Assembly: GCA_004555655.1 (NCBI GenBank) | Contig: SFHJ01000007.1 | Location: 1-50,806 of the forward strand | DNA: 50,806 bases | Source: Clostridiales bacterium | Lineage (GTDB): Bacteria; Bacillota; Clostridia; Oscillospirales; Oscillospiraceae | Direction: 5' to 3' | Shown: piece after piece, positions 1 to 7,300 of the stretch | How positions within the stretch are numbered: the stretch's first letter is position 1 | How the letters are laid out: each line of letters starts with the position of its first letter | The notes under the pieces: generated by a model | The model's input: only the letters and a program-made list of their open reading frames with translations | The model's database searches: none | What the model was told of the DNA's origin: nothing | Program-made: the position numbers and the translations under genes

Positions 1-6
1 TCCTCT

Positions 7-38
7 CCAAATCACGACTGAGCACAGTCGTGATTTGG
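7..38. repeat. perfect 14-bp inverted repeat (hairpin)
   Basis: CCAAATCACGACTG at 7-20 pairs perfectly with CAGTCGTGATTTGG at 25-38 around an AGCA loop. No T-run of five or more follows on either side, so it is not a clear intrinsic terminator. It lies next to a copy of the dispersed repeat and may belong to it. The window edge hides what precedes it. Confidence 0.6.
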
Positions 39-47
39 TTTACATTA

Positions 48-96
48 TTTCGCGCCTGCGGGCGCGAAACTCTGCGAGGCTTTTTCGACACGCTGA
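48..96 (+). repeat. dispersed repeat, copy 1 (partial)
   Basis: The segment contains the GCGCCTGCGGGCGC hairpin followed by CTCTGCGAGGCTTTTTCGAC. Its reverse complement is near-identical to 8657-8702 and, diverged, to 18670-18712. It ends with ACGCTGA next to a terminator stem-loop, as the copy at 49849-49966 does. This is only the terminal module. Whether the other end lies before the window cannot be seen. Confidence 0.75.
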
Positions 97-127
97 AACG
101 CCTGTCCGGATGGACAGGCGTTTTTTT
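97..127 (+). terminator. Rho-independent terminator
   Basis: An 11-bp stem, AACGCCTGTCC (97-107) with GGACAGGCGTT (112-122), is followed by a run of seven T. It would stop plus-strand transcription arriving from before the window, and it directly abuts repeat copy 1. Confidence 0.8.
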
Positions 128-163
128 GCCTTTTTTGGGCTGCGCAAGGCCGGCAGGCAAAAG

Positions 164-193
164 AAAAAGGAGCGCTTCGCAGCGCTCCTTTTT
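164..193 (-). terminator. terminator of hsp20 (bidirectional)
   Basis: A 13-bp stem (164-176 with 181-193) around a four-base loop carries A/T runs on both sides. It begins about 10 bp past the hsp20 stop codon, so on the minus strand it ends the hsp20 transcript. Confidence 0.85.
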
Positions 194-202
194 GCAGCCG
201 GA

Positions 203-631
203 TTACTCGATCTCAAGACGGCGGCTGGAAGGCAGGATCTGCTGCTGCTTCGGCAGCGTCAGGCGCAGAACGCCGTCGGTGTAGGCGGCCTTGATATTGG
301 CCGTGTCGATGCCGTCGGTACTGAAGCTGCGCGTGTACGAGCCATACGAACGCTCGCAGCGGACGTAGTTGCCCTTCTTGTCCTTCTGCTCGTAGTCGGA
401 GTGGCGCTCGGCCGTGATGGTCAGCGAATTGTCGGACAGATCGACGTGGATGTCGTCCTTGTTGAAGCCGGGCAGGTCGGCCTCGAGCACGAAGCTGTCG
501 CCGTTGTCGCGGATGTCGGTCTTGAATTCACCGAGCGAACGGTCGGAGAAGAACGCGCGCTCCAGCTCGTCAAAGTCGTGGAACGGATTATAGGTGGAAA
601 CGGAATTTCTGCGGGTATACGGTACTAACAT
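203..631 (-). CDS. small heat shock protein, Hsp20/alpha-crystallin family
   Basis: A 142-residue ATP-independent cytosolic holdase. The N-terminal arm carries NPFHDFDELERAFF. The alpha-crystallin domain follows (about residues 40-135), with VLEADLPGFNKDDIHVDL, the conserved G-V-L motif as DGVLRLTLPK, and a short C-terminal tail ending LEIE rather than a classical IxI. The ATG at 629-631 was chosen because GGAGG sits 8 nt before it; a start five codons earlier would overlap that site. The gene is monocistronic, with a terminator just downstream and a CIRCE operator about 130 bp upstream, which suggests HrcA-type heat control. The family call is very secure; the symbol (hsp18/ibp) is not assignable. 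Confidence 0.95.
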   Translation of the reverse strand: MLVPYTRRNSVSTYNPFHDFDELERAFFSDRSLGEFKTDIRDNGDSFVLEADLPGFNKDDIHVDLSDNSLTITAERHSDYEQKDKKGNYVRCERSYGSYTRSFSTDGIDTANIKAAYTDGVLRLTLPKQQQILPSSRRLEIE

Positions 632-762
632 GATAATGACCTCCAATTATATCAATTCATTTGGCTGTGGGCGGCTTTGCTGCCGCTCATCTTCTTTATA
701 GGTATCAATATACTGCCCGCTTATGAACAAAAATACCTGTTTCCATGAACGAATTGTAAACT

Positions 763-789
763 TTGGCACTCAAAGAAAGAGAGTGCTAA
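763..789. promoter_or_regulatory. CIRCE operator (HrcA binding site)
   Basis: TTGGCACTC, a 9-nt spacer and GAGTGCTAA match the canonical TTAGCACTC-N9-GAGTGCTAA with one mismatch. CIRCE is the HrcA repressor operator of groE and dnaK operons. Here it lies in the divergent region between hsp20 (minus) and an ABC exporter (plus). HrcA itself is not in the window. Confidence 0.92.
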
Positions 790-792
790 AAT
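763..792 (+). promoter_or_regulatory. candidate sigma-A promoter overlapping CIRCE
   Basis: TTGGCA (763-768), an 18-nt spacer and TAAAAT (787-792) read towards the ABC exporter. The two arms of CIRCE coincide with the -35 and lie against the -10, so HrcA binding would block it. On the minus strand only weak boxes are visible (ATTGTA at 753-758 as -10, or TTTACA with a 19-nt spacer), so the hsp20 promoter is not settled. Confidence 0.45.
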
Positions 793-893
793 ATTTTTCT
801 GTACAAACTGAAGCGCCGAAGGTATGATAAAGAGGAACCTTTTTATAGCAGATGCGTCTAACTGTCATCCGCACAAGTACAGGAGGTATGACT

Positions 894-1610
894 ATGCTGA
901 ACATTGAACATCTGACAAAAACCTACGGCGACAAGAAGGCCGTGGACGATCTTTCCCTGCATATCCGCCCCGGCGAGGTCTATGGCTTCATCGGACACAA
1001 CGGCGCGGGCAAGACCACGACGCTCAAATCGTGCTGCGGCATTCTGCAGTTCGATTCCGGCAGCATCCGCATCGGCGGCAAATCGATCACGGACGAGCCC
1101 ATCGCCTGCAAGCAGATGCTGGCCTACATCCCCGACAACCCCGACCTGTACGAATTTCTCTCGGGCGTGAAGTATCTGAATTTTGTGGCGGACGTCTACG
1201 GCGTGTCGGCCGCAGAGCGCGAGTCGCGCATTCTGCACTACGCCGACATGTTTGATCTGACGGCCGATCTGGCGCAGCCGGTGTCGGCCTACTCGCACGG
1301 CATGAAGCAGAAGCTGGCCGTCATCGCAGCGCTCATCCACGAGCCGAAGCTCATCATGATGGACGAGCCGTTCGTGGGTCTTGACCCCACGGCCGCGCAC
1401 CAGCTCAAGACCATCATGCGCCAGCACTGTGACCGCGGCGGCGCGATCTTCTTCTCGACGCACGTGCTGGAGGTGGCGGAAAAGCTCTGCGACAAGGTGG
1501 CCATCATCAAAAACGGACGGCTCGTCGCGTCCGGCACGATGGACGACGTGCGCGGCGACCAGTCGCTGGAAGAGGTGTTCCTGGAACTGGAGGGTGAGGC
1601 AAATGCTTAA
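894..1610 (+). CDS. ABC transporter ATP-binding protein (ABC-2 exporter type)
   Basis: A 238-residue cytosolic ATPase. Walker A is GHNGAGKTTT, the Q-loop region lies near YIPDNPDLYE, the signature is YSHGMKQKL, Walker B is LIMMDEP, and the H-loop is FFSTHVLEVAE. These place it with the CcmA/BcrA-type ATPases that drive ABC-2 permeases. The ATG at 894 was chosen because AGGAGG (881-886) is 7 nt away; the ATG at 888 is too close. The permease start overlaps its stop by 8 nt, so the two are translationally coupled. The substrate is unknown (drug, lipid or peptide are all possible). Confidence 0.92.
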   Translation: MLNIEHLTKTYGDKKAVDDLSLHIRPGEVYGFIGHNGAGKTTTLKSCCGILQFDSGSIRIGGKSITDEPIACKQMLAYIPDNPDLYEFLSGVKYLNFVADVYGVSAAERESRILHYADMFDLTADLAQPVSAYSHGMKQKLAVIAALIHEPKLIMMDEPFVGLDPTAAHQLKTIMRQHCDRGGAIFFSTHVLEVAEKLCDKVAIIKNGRLVASGTMDDVRGDQSLEEVFLELEGEANA

Positions 1611-3207
1611 GACGCTCATCCGCATCCAGCTCCGCGCCCAGCTGGCCGGGATGATGAACCGCCAGCGCAACGGCGCGAAGGCCGCGCAGAAGAAAAAGAG
1701 CGCGACGCCGGTTCTGTTCGCGCTTCTGATGCTCTACTGCGTGGTTGTGTTTGGCTTCCTGTTCTATATGCAGTTTTCGCAGCTGGCCGCGGCGTTCGCA
1801 CCGGCCGGACTTGGCTGGCTGTATTTCGCGATGTACGCCATCATGGCCTTCGCGCTCATGTTCATTGGCAGCATCTTTCTGGCAAAGTCGCAGCTGTTTG
1901 AGGCGAAGGACAACGAACTGCTTCTGGCCATGCCCATCCGGCCCGGCGATATCCTTTTGAGCCGGATGGTGATTCTGCTCGCCTACGACTTCGTCTTTGA
2001 GCTCGTCGTTGCGGTGCCTGCGGCGCTGGCATGGAGCATGGAGGTGGGCTTCACGGCGCTGGGCGCGGTCTCGTTCGTGCTGCTGATCGTGACACTGCCG
2101 CTGTTTTCCCTGGCTGTGTCGTGCCTGTTTGCGTGGCTGCTCTCGCTTCTCACGGCCCGCATCCGCCACAAGTCGCTGTTTTCGATGGTCTTCTCGCTGG
2201 CGTTTTTCGCCGTGTACATGGTCTTCTGTATGCGCATCAACCAGTATGTGATGCAGCTGGCGGCCAACGGCGCCGTCATCGCGGGCAAGCTCGCGGCTGT
2301 CGCGCCGCTGTACTGGATGGGCAGCGCCATGGCGGGCGGCAGCGCGCTGCAGCTTGTGTATGCGCTGCTCGTCACCACGGTGCCGTTCGTGCTGGCGTAC
2401 TGGCTGCTCTCGCGCGCGTTCATCCGCATCGTGACGACGAAGCGCGGCTTTGCCAGAATCCGCTATGAGCGCAAGGCGATGAAGCGCGCCTCGCAGAACG
2501 CGGCGCTGCTGCAGCGCGAGTTCCGCCGTCTGGGTGCGTGCCCGGTGTATATGATGAACTGCGGGCTGGGGCTTGTGTTCATGCTGGTCGCGGCGGTGTT
2601 TCTCGTCATCAAGCAGGCTGACGCGCGGATGCTCGTGAGCGCGCTGGGCTTTCCGGCGCAAACGCTGGGCGTGATCGGCGCGCTTGTCGTCGGCGCGCTC
2701 GTGAGCATGACGCTGTTTACCGCGCCGTCGGTCGCGTTGGAGGGCAATACCCTCTGGATCATCCGCACCATGCCGGTCTCGAGCGAGCAGGTGCTGCGCG
2801 CGAAGCTGCGCATGGGCCTGGTGCTCATGCTGCCGGTCATGGTGCTGCTGCTGGCTGCGCTGGCGCTTGTGGTGCAGGACGGCCTCGTCTGGGCCTGCAT
2901 GAGCCTGACGTGCGTGCTGCTGGCCGTGTTCATGAACAATCTGGGACTGGTTGAGAACCTGCGCCATCCCGGCCTTGGCTGGATCAACGAGACGCAGGCT
3001 GTGAAGCAGTCGATGTCGGTGCTGTTCACGATGCTCCTTGGCTGGGCCGTGCTGCTGGCGATGGGACTGCTGTGGTTTTTGCTTCTCGACGGGTACATTC
3101 CGGCGCAGGCGTATCTGCTCATTTGGTCGGCCGTGCTGGCGCTGCTCACCGTGCTCAGCGGAAGATGGATCATGACAAGAGGCGCAAGGCGCTTTGACGC
3201 GCTGTAA
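1603..3207 (+). CDS. ABC-2 type permease (large, about 12 TM)
   Basis: A 534-residue integral membrane protein and the partner of the preceding ATPase. A basic cytosolic N-terminus (RNGAKAAQKKKS) precedes an array of hydrophobic segments, in two sets around residues 45-290 and 330-530. The length and layout resemble the long, duplicated 'putative ABC exporter' permeases of Firmicutes, not the usual 250-residue ABC-2 subunit, so one chain may form the whole channel. The ATG at 1603 lies inside the ATPase gene and has GAGGGTGAG upstream. A strong terminator follows, so this is a two-gene operon. The substrate is not predictable. Confidence 0.88.
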   Translation: MLKTLIRIQLRAQLAGMMNRQRNGAKAAQKKKSATPVLFALLMLYCVVVFGFLFYMQFSQLAAAFAPAGLGWLYFAMYAIMAFALMFIGSIFLAKSQLFEAKDNELLLAMPIRPGDILLSRMVILLAYDFVFELVVAVPAALAWSMEVGFTALGAVSFVLLIVTLPLFSLAVSCLFAWLLSLLTARIRHKSLFSMVFSLAFFAVYMVFCMRINQYVMQLAANGAVIAGKLAAVAPLYWMGSAMAGGSALQLVYALLVTTVPFVLAYWLLSRAFIRIVTTKRGFARIRYERKAMKRASQNAALLQREFRRLGACPVYMMNCGLGLVFMLVAAVFLVIKQADARMLVSALGFPAQTLGVIGALVVGALVSMTLFTAPSVALEGNTLWIIRTMPVSSEQVLRAKLRMGLVLMLPVMVLLLAALALVVQDGLVWACMSLTCVLLAVFMNNLGLVENLRHPGLGWINETQAVKQSMSVLFTMLLGWAVLLAMGLLWFLLLDGYIPAQAYLLIWSAVLALLTVLSGRWIMTRGARRFDAL

Positions 3208-3216
3208 GAAAAACGA

Positions 3217-3277
3217 ATCCCCGCCGGCAGGCCATGCCACCAACCTGGTGACATTGGCCTGCCGGCGGGGATTTTTT
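3217..3277 (+). terminator. Rho-independent terminator of the exporter operon
   Basis: AATCCCCGCCGGCAGGCC pairs with GGCCTGCCGGCGGGGATT (long imperfect stem, loop near 3237-3252), followed by TTTTTT. It ends the ABC exporter transcript. Confidence 0.88.
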
Positions 3278-3357
3278 GCCGCATCGTCGCTGCGATAGAC
3301 CGCCGTAAAGCCCAGCGCGTCGTACAGACTGCGCGCGGTGCTGCCAGCGCTTTTTCG
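3274..3357 (-). pseudogene. remnant of a GNAT acetyltransferase C-terminus
   Basis: One minus-strand frame reads RKSAGSTARSLYDALGF and then TAVYRSDDAAK. The pattern S-A-R-x-L-Y-x-A-L-G-F is the characteristic C-terminal alpha4/beta6 region of GNAT N-acetyltransferases. Only about 28 codons remain. There is no start, no acetyl-CoA loop, and the frame runs into the terminator of the convergent exporter operon. It lies just after the cupin stop codon, so an ancestral cupin-GNAT gene pair may have been truncated. The call rests on one motif. Confidence 0.4.
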
Positions 3358-3367
3358 TGCCGCGCCG

Positions 3368-3718
3368 TCACCGGTTCGGCACGATGAGCGCCAGAAACTG
3401 CACGGGCGCGTCTGTGTGGTTGGCGATGGAGTGGGTGCTGCCGCCGGCGCAGAATTCCGCGTCGCCGGGCCTTAACGTGCGCGCCTCGCCGTTTTCCGTA
3501 ACCGTGGCTTCGCCGGAGATGATGTAATATGCCTCGGCGTTCGTCTCATGCGGATGCGTGCCGATCGAATCGCCCGGCGCGAGCGTGATCACGCCCAGAA
3601 GCTCTGCACGGCCGCCCATCTCCTCCGGGGAAAACAGGTAGCGAAATTCCGGTGCGCCGTCGCCGCCGCGCACGTTTGCGCGATGCTGCGCGTTCATTTC
3701 ATCCTTGGTTTTGAACAT
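3368..3718 (-). CDS. small cupin-domain protein
   Basis: A 116-residue single-domain cupin. Motif 1 is visible as GTHPHETNAEAYYIISGEA (metal ligands H, H, E) and motif 2 as PGDAEFCAGGSTHSIAN. The N-terminal MFKTKDEMN and the Gly/Asp-rich linker are typical of Cupin_2 proteins encoded beside regulators or acetyltransferases. AGGAGG lies 7 nt before the ATG. The next gene upstream (rlmH) is 19 bp away on the same strand, so co-transcription is likely. The ligand is unknown. Many such proteins bind a metal and a small anion or sugar without a known reaction. Confidence 0.85.
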   Translation of the reverse strand: MFKTKDEMNAQHRANVRGGDGAPEFRYLFSPEEMGGRAELLGVITLAPGDSIGTHPHETNAEAYYIISGEATVTENGEARTLRPGDAEFCAGGSTHSIANHTDAPVQFLALIVPNR

Positions 3719-3737
3719 GATTTACCTCCTGCAACGT

Positions 3738-4220
3738 CTATTTATGGTATTTTGTGCCCGCCTGGATGGACTCGGCCCGGTAGAGCTGCTCAAGCGCCAT
3801 GACGCGCGCCAGATGGTGCGGAAAGGTCATCGTGCTCATGGAAAGCAGCAAATCCGCCTGAGCCTTCAGCCCCGCGTCCACGCCGAACGACGAACCGATT
3901 AAAAAGCAGGCGCAGCTTTTGCCCGAGGATTTGACGCCTCCGAGCGTGCCTGCAAGCTCCGGCGAGCTGAGCTGCTTTCCCTCGGGCGCAAACACGCAGA
4001 AAAAGCTGCCCTTTGGGATCTTTGCGCGGATGCGCGCGGCCTCTTCCGACAATCCCTGCGCGATCTGCGTGGGATTGGGGGCCTCAGGCAGGCGGCATTC
4101 GGGCAGCTCGATGAGCGCGAAGTCGCAGAATGCGCGCAGGCGCTTGGCATATTCGCCGGCGGCCGAGAGGTAGAATTGTTCCTTCAGTTTTCCCATGCAG
4201 ATAAGGCGAAGCTGAAACAT
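3738..4220 (-). CDS. rlmH: 23S rRNA (pseudouridine1915-N3) methyltransferase RlmH
   Basis: A 160-residue SPOUT methyltransferase, the usual family length. It begins with the conserved beta1 strand (LRLICMGKLK). It carries the SAM-binding trefoil-knot segments FLIGSSFGVD and LSMSTMTFPHHLARVMALEQLYRA, and ends in the near-invariant YHK. The enzyme methylates pseudouridine 1915 in helix 69 of assembled 70S ribosomes. AAGGAG lies 8 nt before the ATG. It sits between a cupin gene and a MATE exporter on the same strand, a non-functional neighbourhood. The SSFG in place of the common GGxxG knot residues is a mild variation. Confidence 0.95.
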   Translation of the reverse strand: MFQLRLICMGKLKEQFYLSAAGEYAKRLRAFCDFALIELPECRLPEAPNPTQIAQGLSEEAARIRAKIPKGSFFCVFAPEGKQLSSPELAGTLGGVKSSGKSCACFLIGSSFGVDAGLKAQADLLLSMSTMTFPHHLARVMALEQLYRAESIQAGTKYHK

Positions 4221-4267
4221 AATACGCTCCTTTTTGATCTGTTTGTGCTGCTGCCGGGCGGGAGGCG

Positions 4268-5647
4268 TTACGCGGCCCCGTCCTGCCTTCCCATTTTCCG
4301 CAGCTCGCGCAGCAGCATGACCGCCGCAATGGCCGCGGCGAGGAAGTCCGCCACGGGCCCGGCGTACATGATGCCGTCCACGCCGAGAAACAGCGGGAAA
4401 ATCACGATCAGCGGCAGCAGGAAAATGATCTGCCGCGTGAGCGCGAGGAACGTCCCCTTGGCGGGCTTGCCGATGGCGGCGAAGAACGTTGAGGACATGG
4501 GCTGGACGTTATTGACGAAGGTCGCCAGCAGGTAGATGCGGAAATACCGCTCGGCAAAGGCGAAATACATCGCCGAGCCGTCGCCGAAGAGGCTGATGAT
4601 CTGCCGGGGCAGCAGCTGGAACATGGCGAAGGCCACGGCGCAGATGATCAGGCCCGCCGTCATGGCAAGGCGGATGACCTTTCTGACGCGGTCAAACTGC
4701 TTCGCACCGTAGTTGAAGCTGGCGATGGGCTGCATGCCCTGCGCGATGCCGACGCACAGCGAGAAGAAGATGAAGCCCACCTTATTGATGATACCCGCGC
4801 AGGCCAGCGGAATGGACTCGCCGTAGACCGACTGCGCGCCATAGTAGCGCAGAGAGTTATTGAGCACGATCTGCACGACCATCATCGCCATCTGGTTGCA
4901 GAACTGGGCAAGGCCCAGACTCATGGCGTAGCCAAAATACTGCCTGCGCAGGCGCAGGTGCCCGCGCGTGAGCTTTCCCGCGCGCAGGTGAAACAGGTAC
5001 AACAGCACCAGCGCGGCGGAGACGACCTGGCCCGCGACCGTGGCAATGGCCGCGCCGCGCATGCCCATACGGAAGCCGAAGATGAGCAGCGGGTCGAGAA
5101 GGGTATTGATGATCGCGCCCGAGAGGTTGCAGAGCATGGACATGCGCGGGCTGCCGTCGGCCCGGATCAGATGCGCGCCGCCGGTGGTAAAAATCAGGAA
5201 CGGAAAGCCCCACGCCGTGACGCCCACATACTCCATGGCCAGCGGCAGAACGCCGGCCGGAGCGCCGAAGAAGACCAGAAGCGGGCGCAGGAACACCAGC
5301 GTCAGCGCGCCGAGCACCACGCCGCTCAAAAACAGCAGCACGGCCGCGTTGGCCAGATAGTGCAGCGCCTTTTTCTTCTCGCCGCGGCCCATCGAAAGAT
5401 TGAAGGCCGACGCCGCGCCGATGCCGAACAGCAGCGCAAGCGCCGTGCAGCTGGTACTCAGCGGGAAGGCCACGTTCGTCGCGGCGTTGCCCAGCTCGCC
5501 GATGGCGTGGCCGATGAAGATCTGGTCGACGATGTTGTAAAGTGCGCCCACCAGCATCGCCACGATGCTGGGAACGGCGAATTTGCGCAGCAGCGCACCC
5601 ACCGGCGCCGTGCCGAGCGGGTTGGGCTGCTTCTCATTCGGCTGCAT
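4268..5647 (-). CDS. MATE family efflux transporter
   Basis: A 459-residue inner-membrane protein with about 12 hydrophobic segments in two repeats. The N-terminus LRKFAVPSIVAMLVGALYNI is followed by VDQIFIGHAIGELGNAATNV, the conserved TM1-TM2 signature of the DinF/MepA branch. The second half repeats it weakly. MATE proteins export cationic drugs or metabolites using Na+ or H+ gradients. The ATG lies at 5647, with an AAGAGGA-like site upstream. An extended -10 promoter is visible at 5683-5688 (minus). The gene precedes rlmH by 47 bp, so readthrough into rlmH is possible. Confidence 0.93.
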   Translation of the reverse strand: MQPNEKQPNPLGTAPVGALLRKFAVPSIVAMLVGALYNIVDQIFIGHAIGELGNAATNVAFPLSTSCTALALLFGIGAASAFNLSMGRGEKKKALHYLANAAVLLFLSGVVLGALTLVFLRPLLVFFGAPAGVLPLAMEYVGVTAWGFPFLIFTTGGAHLIRADGSPRMSMLCNLSGAIINTLLDPLLIFGFRMGMRGAAIATVAGQVVSAALVLLYLFHLRAGKLTRGHLRLRRQYFGYAMSLGLAQFCNQMAMMVVQIVLNNSLRYYGAQSVYGESIPLACAGIINKVGFIFFSLCVGIAQGMQPIASFNYGAKQFDRVRKVIRLAMTAGLIICAVAFAMFQLLPRQIISLFGDGSAMYFAFAERYFRIYLLATFVNNVQPMSSTFFAAIGKPAKGTFLALTRQIIFLLPLIVIFPLFLGVDGIMYAGPVADFLAAAIAAVMLLRELRKMGRQDGAA

Positions 5648-5682
5648 AACAAGTCCTCTTTTCCGTGTTTCTTCTGACAGTC

Positions 5683-5691
5683 AGTATACCA
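5683..5691 (-). promoter_or_regulatory. extended -10 promoter of the MATE gene
   Basis: On the minus strand TGGTATACT provides a TGn extension plus a TATACT -10 box about 40 nt before the ATG. No good -35 is seen, as is common for extended -10 promoters. Confidence 0.5.
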
Positions 5692-5740
5692 CAGATCGGC
5701 ACATTTCGCAGCCGGAATTTTTCTTCCCCGGCGCAGGCAG

Positions 5741-5771
5741 AAAAAGAGGCCCCGCGTGGAGGCCTCTTTTT
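5741..5771 (-). terminator. terminator of the DUF523-NUDIX-PPC operon
   Basis: An 11-bp stem (AAAAAGAGGCC with GGCCTCTTTTT) has T-runs on both strands. On the minus strand it follows the DUF523 stop codon by about 37 bp. Confidence 0.85.
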
Positions 5772-5807
5772 GTGTGCATCCGTGGTTTTTGCGGGCGGCG
5801 CGGCCGC

Positions 5808-6242
5808 TCACTCCAGCAGATCCCAGATCTCCGACTCGCCGTAGACAGCCACGCCGTTGTGCCGCAGCAGCTCCGCCGTCACGCCGTCGCCGGGCACGAG
5901 CGTACCGGAAAACGTGCCGTCGTAGATTTCGCCGCTGCCGCAGCTCGGGCTGCGCTCTTTCAGAACGGCCTTGCTGCACGAAAACAGCTTCGCAAGATGC
6001 AGCGCCTGTTCGGCGCCGCGCAGGTAAGCCTGCGTCACGTCCTCGCCCGTTTTCGTCTTCACCGCGCCATCGACCCGCTCGGACGGCGTGCGCGGCGTGG
6101 GAAGCCCGCCCAGCTGCTCGGGGCAGACGGGGATGAGGTCGTAGCGCTCCATGAGCGCCTCCACGGCGAGGTTCGGGCAGCTCTCGCCGTCATAGCGGCA
6201 GCGCACGCCCAGAAGACACGCGCTGATCAGAAGATTTTCCAT
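5808..6242 (-). CDS. DUF523 family protein
   Basis: A 144-residue protein starting ISACLLGVRCRYDGES, the signature of DUF523, with later ERSPSCGSGEIYDGTF. Conserved cysteines (CLLG, C in VCPEQLGG, PSCG) suggest metal or thiol chemistry, but no reaction is established for the stand-alone family. It overlaps the NUDIX gene by 16 nt and shares its operon with a NUDIX hydrolase and a PPC-domain protein. The terminator at 5741-5771 follows. The family call is secure; the function is open. Confidence 0.9.
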   Translation of the reverse strand: MENLLISACLLGVRCRYDGESCPNLAVEALMERYDLIPVCPEQLGGLPTPRTPSERVDGAVKTKTGEDVTQAYLRGAEQALHLAKLFSCSKAVLKERSPSCGSGEIYDGTFSGTLVPGDGVTAELLRHNGVAVYGESEIWDLLE

Positions 6243-6712
6243 GTGTCGTCCATCCTTTCTCCGTTCAATACGGCGTTGGTGAGCCGGTCGCCTTCATAGA
6301 CCAGCTTCAGCGAGAAAAACGGGCGGCCTTCCTCCATCAGCCGCAGGAAAATTTTATCGCCCTGCCACTGCTGCAGGCGGCAGAGCTCGTGCTTGCCGAT
6401 CCAGGCAAGCTCGCCCTCGCCGCAGTCCCTGAGCTGGCCCTGAAAGCCTGTCGCGTGAAACAGGTGCATATACTCCGTGGGCCAGCGGTCGGAGACAAAG
6501 GTCACAATGCCGCAGTAGCGGTAGCGGGTGAGCGCAAGGCCCGTCTCCTCAAGCACCTCGCGCAGAAGACAGTCTTCCGGGCTCTCCTTGTCTTCAAACT
6601 TGCCGCCGATGCCGATCCATTTGTCCCGGTTTTCGTCGTTCTCCTTTTTCACGCGGTGCAGCATCAGATACTGCCCATCGCGCTCGATATAGCACAGTGT
6701 CGTATTTTTCAC
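6227..6712 (-). CDS. NUDIX hydrolase (MutT/8-oxo-dGTP type)
   Basis: A 161-residue protein. The Nudix box is complete: GGKFEDKESPEDCLL then REVLEETGL (G-x5-E-x7-REUxEExGU), with the catalytic REVLEE helix. The upstream strand LCYIERDGQYLMLHRVKK and the downstream WIGKHEL...WQGDKIFL region match the bacterial 8-oxo-dGTP diphosphatase group (about 150-160 aa). Hydrolysis of an oxidised purine nucleotide is the likely but unproven role. It overlaps the PPC-domain gene by 4 nt and DUF523 by 16 nt, so the three are translationally coupled. Confidence 0.92.
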   Translation of the reverse strand: MKNTTLCYIERDGQYLMLHRVKKENDENRDKWIGIGGKFEDKESPEDCLLREVLEETGLALTRYRYCGIVTFVSDRWPTEYMHLFHATGFQGQLRDCGEGELAWIGKHELCRLQQWQGDKIFLRLMEEGRPFFSLKLVYEGDRLTNAVLNGERMDDTWKIF

Positions 6713-7119
6713 GGCGCGTCCTCCGAAAAAACAATCTCGTCGTAGCCGGTCTGTTCATCCTGCTCCGTGCCCATCGTCCAGCCCGGAAGGCCGGCGAGCA
6801 CCAGCTCGCAGGTTGTGTTGACGATGCAGCCCGGCAGCAGATGCCCGCCGAGCGTGGAAAGATCTTCGCTGCTGAGCGAGATATGCAGGTGCGTGCGGGC
6901 CGCGCTCACCGTGCCCATAAGCGAGACGATCTCACACGGCGCGTTGATCTCGCGCACTGCCACGCCCGACGCGTCGCGCACGCGCGCGCGGCTGACGCAG
7001 CCCACGGCGCTGAGCACCACGCCCGCGCGCAGGCCGTTTTCCGCCGCCAGACGTTCGATTTCGCGCAGCAGATCGTCGCCGCGGCGCAGCCGTTTGCAGT
7101 AAATGTTCACATCAATCAC
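6709..7119 (-). CDS. PPC/DUF296-domain DNA-binding protein homologue
   Basis: A 136-residue single PPC (plants and prokaryotes conserved) domain. The beta-strand core VVLSAVGCVSRARV and the metal-binding patch THLHISLSSEDLSTLGGHL (three His, as in bacterial PPC trimers) are visible, followed by LPGCIVNTTCELVL. Bacterial members are small trimers of unclear role, sometimes called DNA-binding by analogy with plant AHL proteins. The GTG start at 7117-7119 has no Shine-Dalgarno sequence, and a TTTACT-N17-TACAAT promoter ends only 8 nt before it. The mRNA is therefore probably leaderless. It is the first gene of a three-gene operon. Confidence 0.85.
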   Translation of the reverse strand: MIDVNIYCKRLRRGDDLLREIERLAAENGLRAGVVLSAVGCVSRARVRDASGVAVREINAPCEIVSLMGTVSAARTHLHISLSSEDLSTLGGHLLPGCIVNTTCELVLAGLPGWTMGTEQDEQTGYDEIVFSEDAP

Positions 7120-7127
7120 CGTATTTC

Positions 7128-7156
7128 ATTGTAGCAGCCCGGATTTCAAAAGTAAA
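7128..7156 (-). promoter_or_regulatory. promoter of the PPC-NUDIX-DUF523 operon (leaderless)
   Basis: On the minus strand, -35 TTTACT (7151-7156), 17 nt and -10 TACAAT (7128-7133). The expected transcription start is 7120-7122 and the GTG start codon is at 7119, so the 5' leader would be zero to three nucleotides. Confidence 0.65.
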
Positions 7157-7237
7157 TGGGCAGTTTTCTGTACGAAATGCACAGCAAATTCGACGTTTTT
7201 TTGGGGAGTATTCCAAGAAGAAATGCCGGCCGGAATA

Positions 7238-7246
7238 TGATATAAT
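7238..7246 (+). promoter_or_regulatory. extended -10 promoter of the sugar-ABC ATPase gene
   Basis: TGATATAAT gives a perfect TATAAT -10 box with a TGn extension. The -35 region (AAGAAA at 7218-7223) is poor. Transcription from about 7253 would give a leader of roughly 180 nt before the ATG at 7431. Confidence 0.65.
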
Positions 7247-7300
7247 GCTGCTATTCTAGCCGGGGTATGCCAATCCACACTTATGGCTGCTGCCGGTAAA

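Noticed and set aside
1..38. The opening 14-bp palindrome as an attachment site or origin
   Set aside because: It occurs once, has a small loop like an RNA hairpin, and the window edge prevents any check for a partner.
203..646. Longer hsp20 start at 646
   Set aside because: The GGAGG site lies between the two candidates and is spaced correctly only for the ATG at 629-631.
1507..3243. Long antisense ORFs opposite real genes, e.g. 578 codons on the minus strand here and 1,061 codons on the plus strand at 43214-46399
   Set aside because: They are His/Arg/Gln-rich shadows created by high GC content, without SD sequences or domain motifs, and lie exactly opposite coherent proteins.
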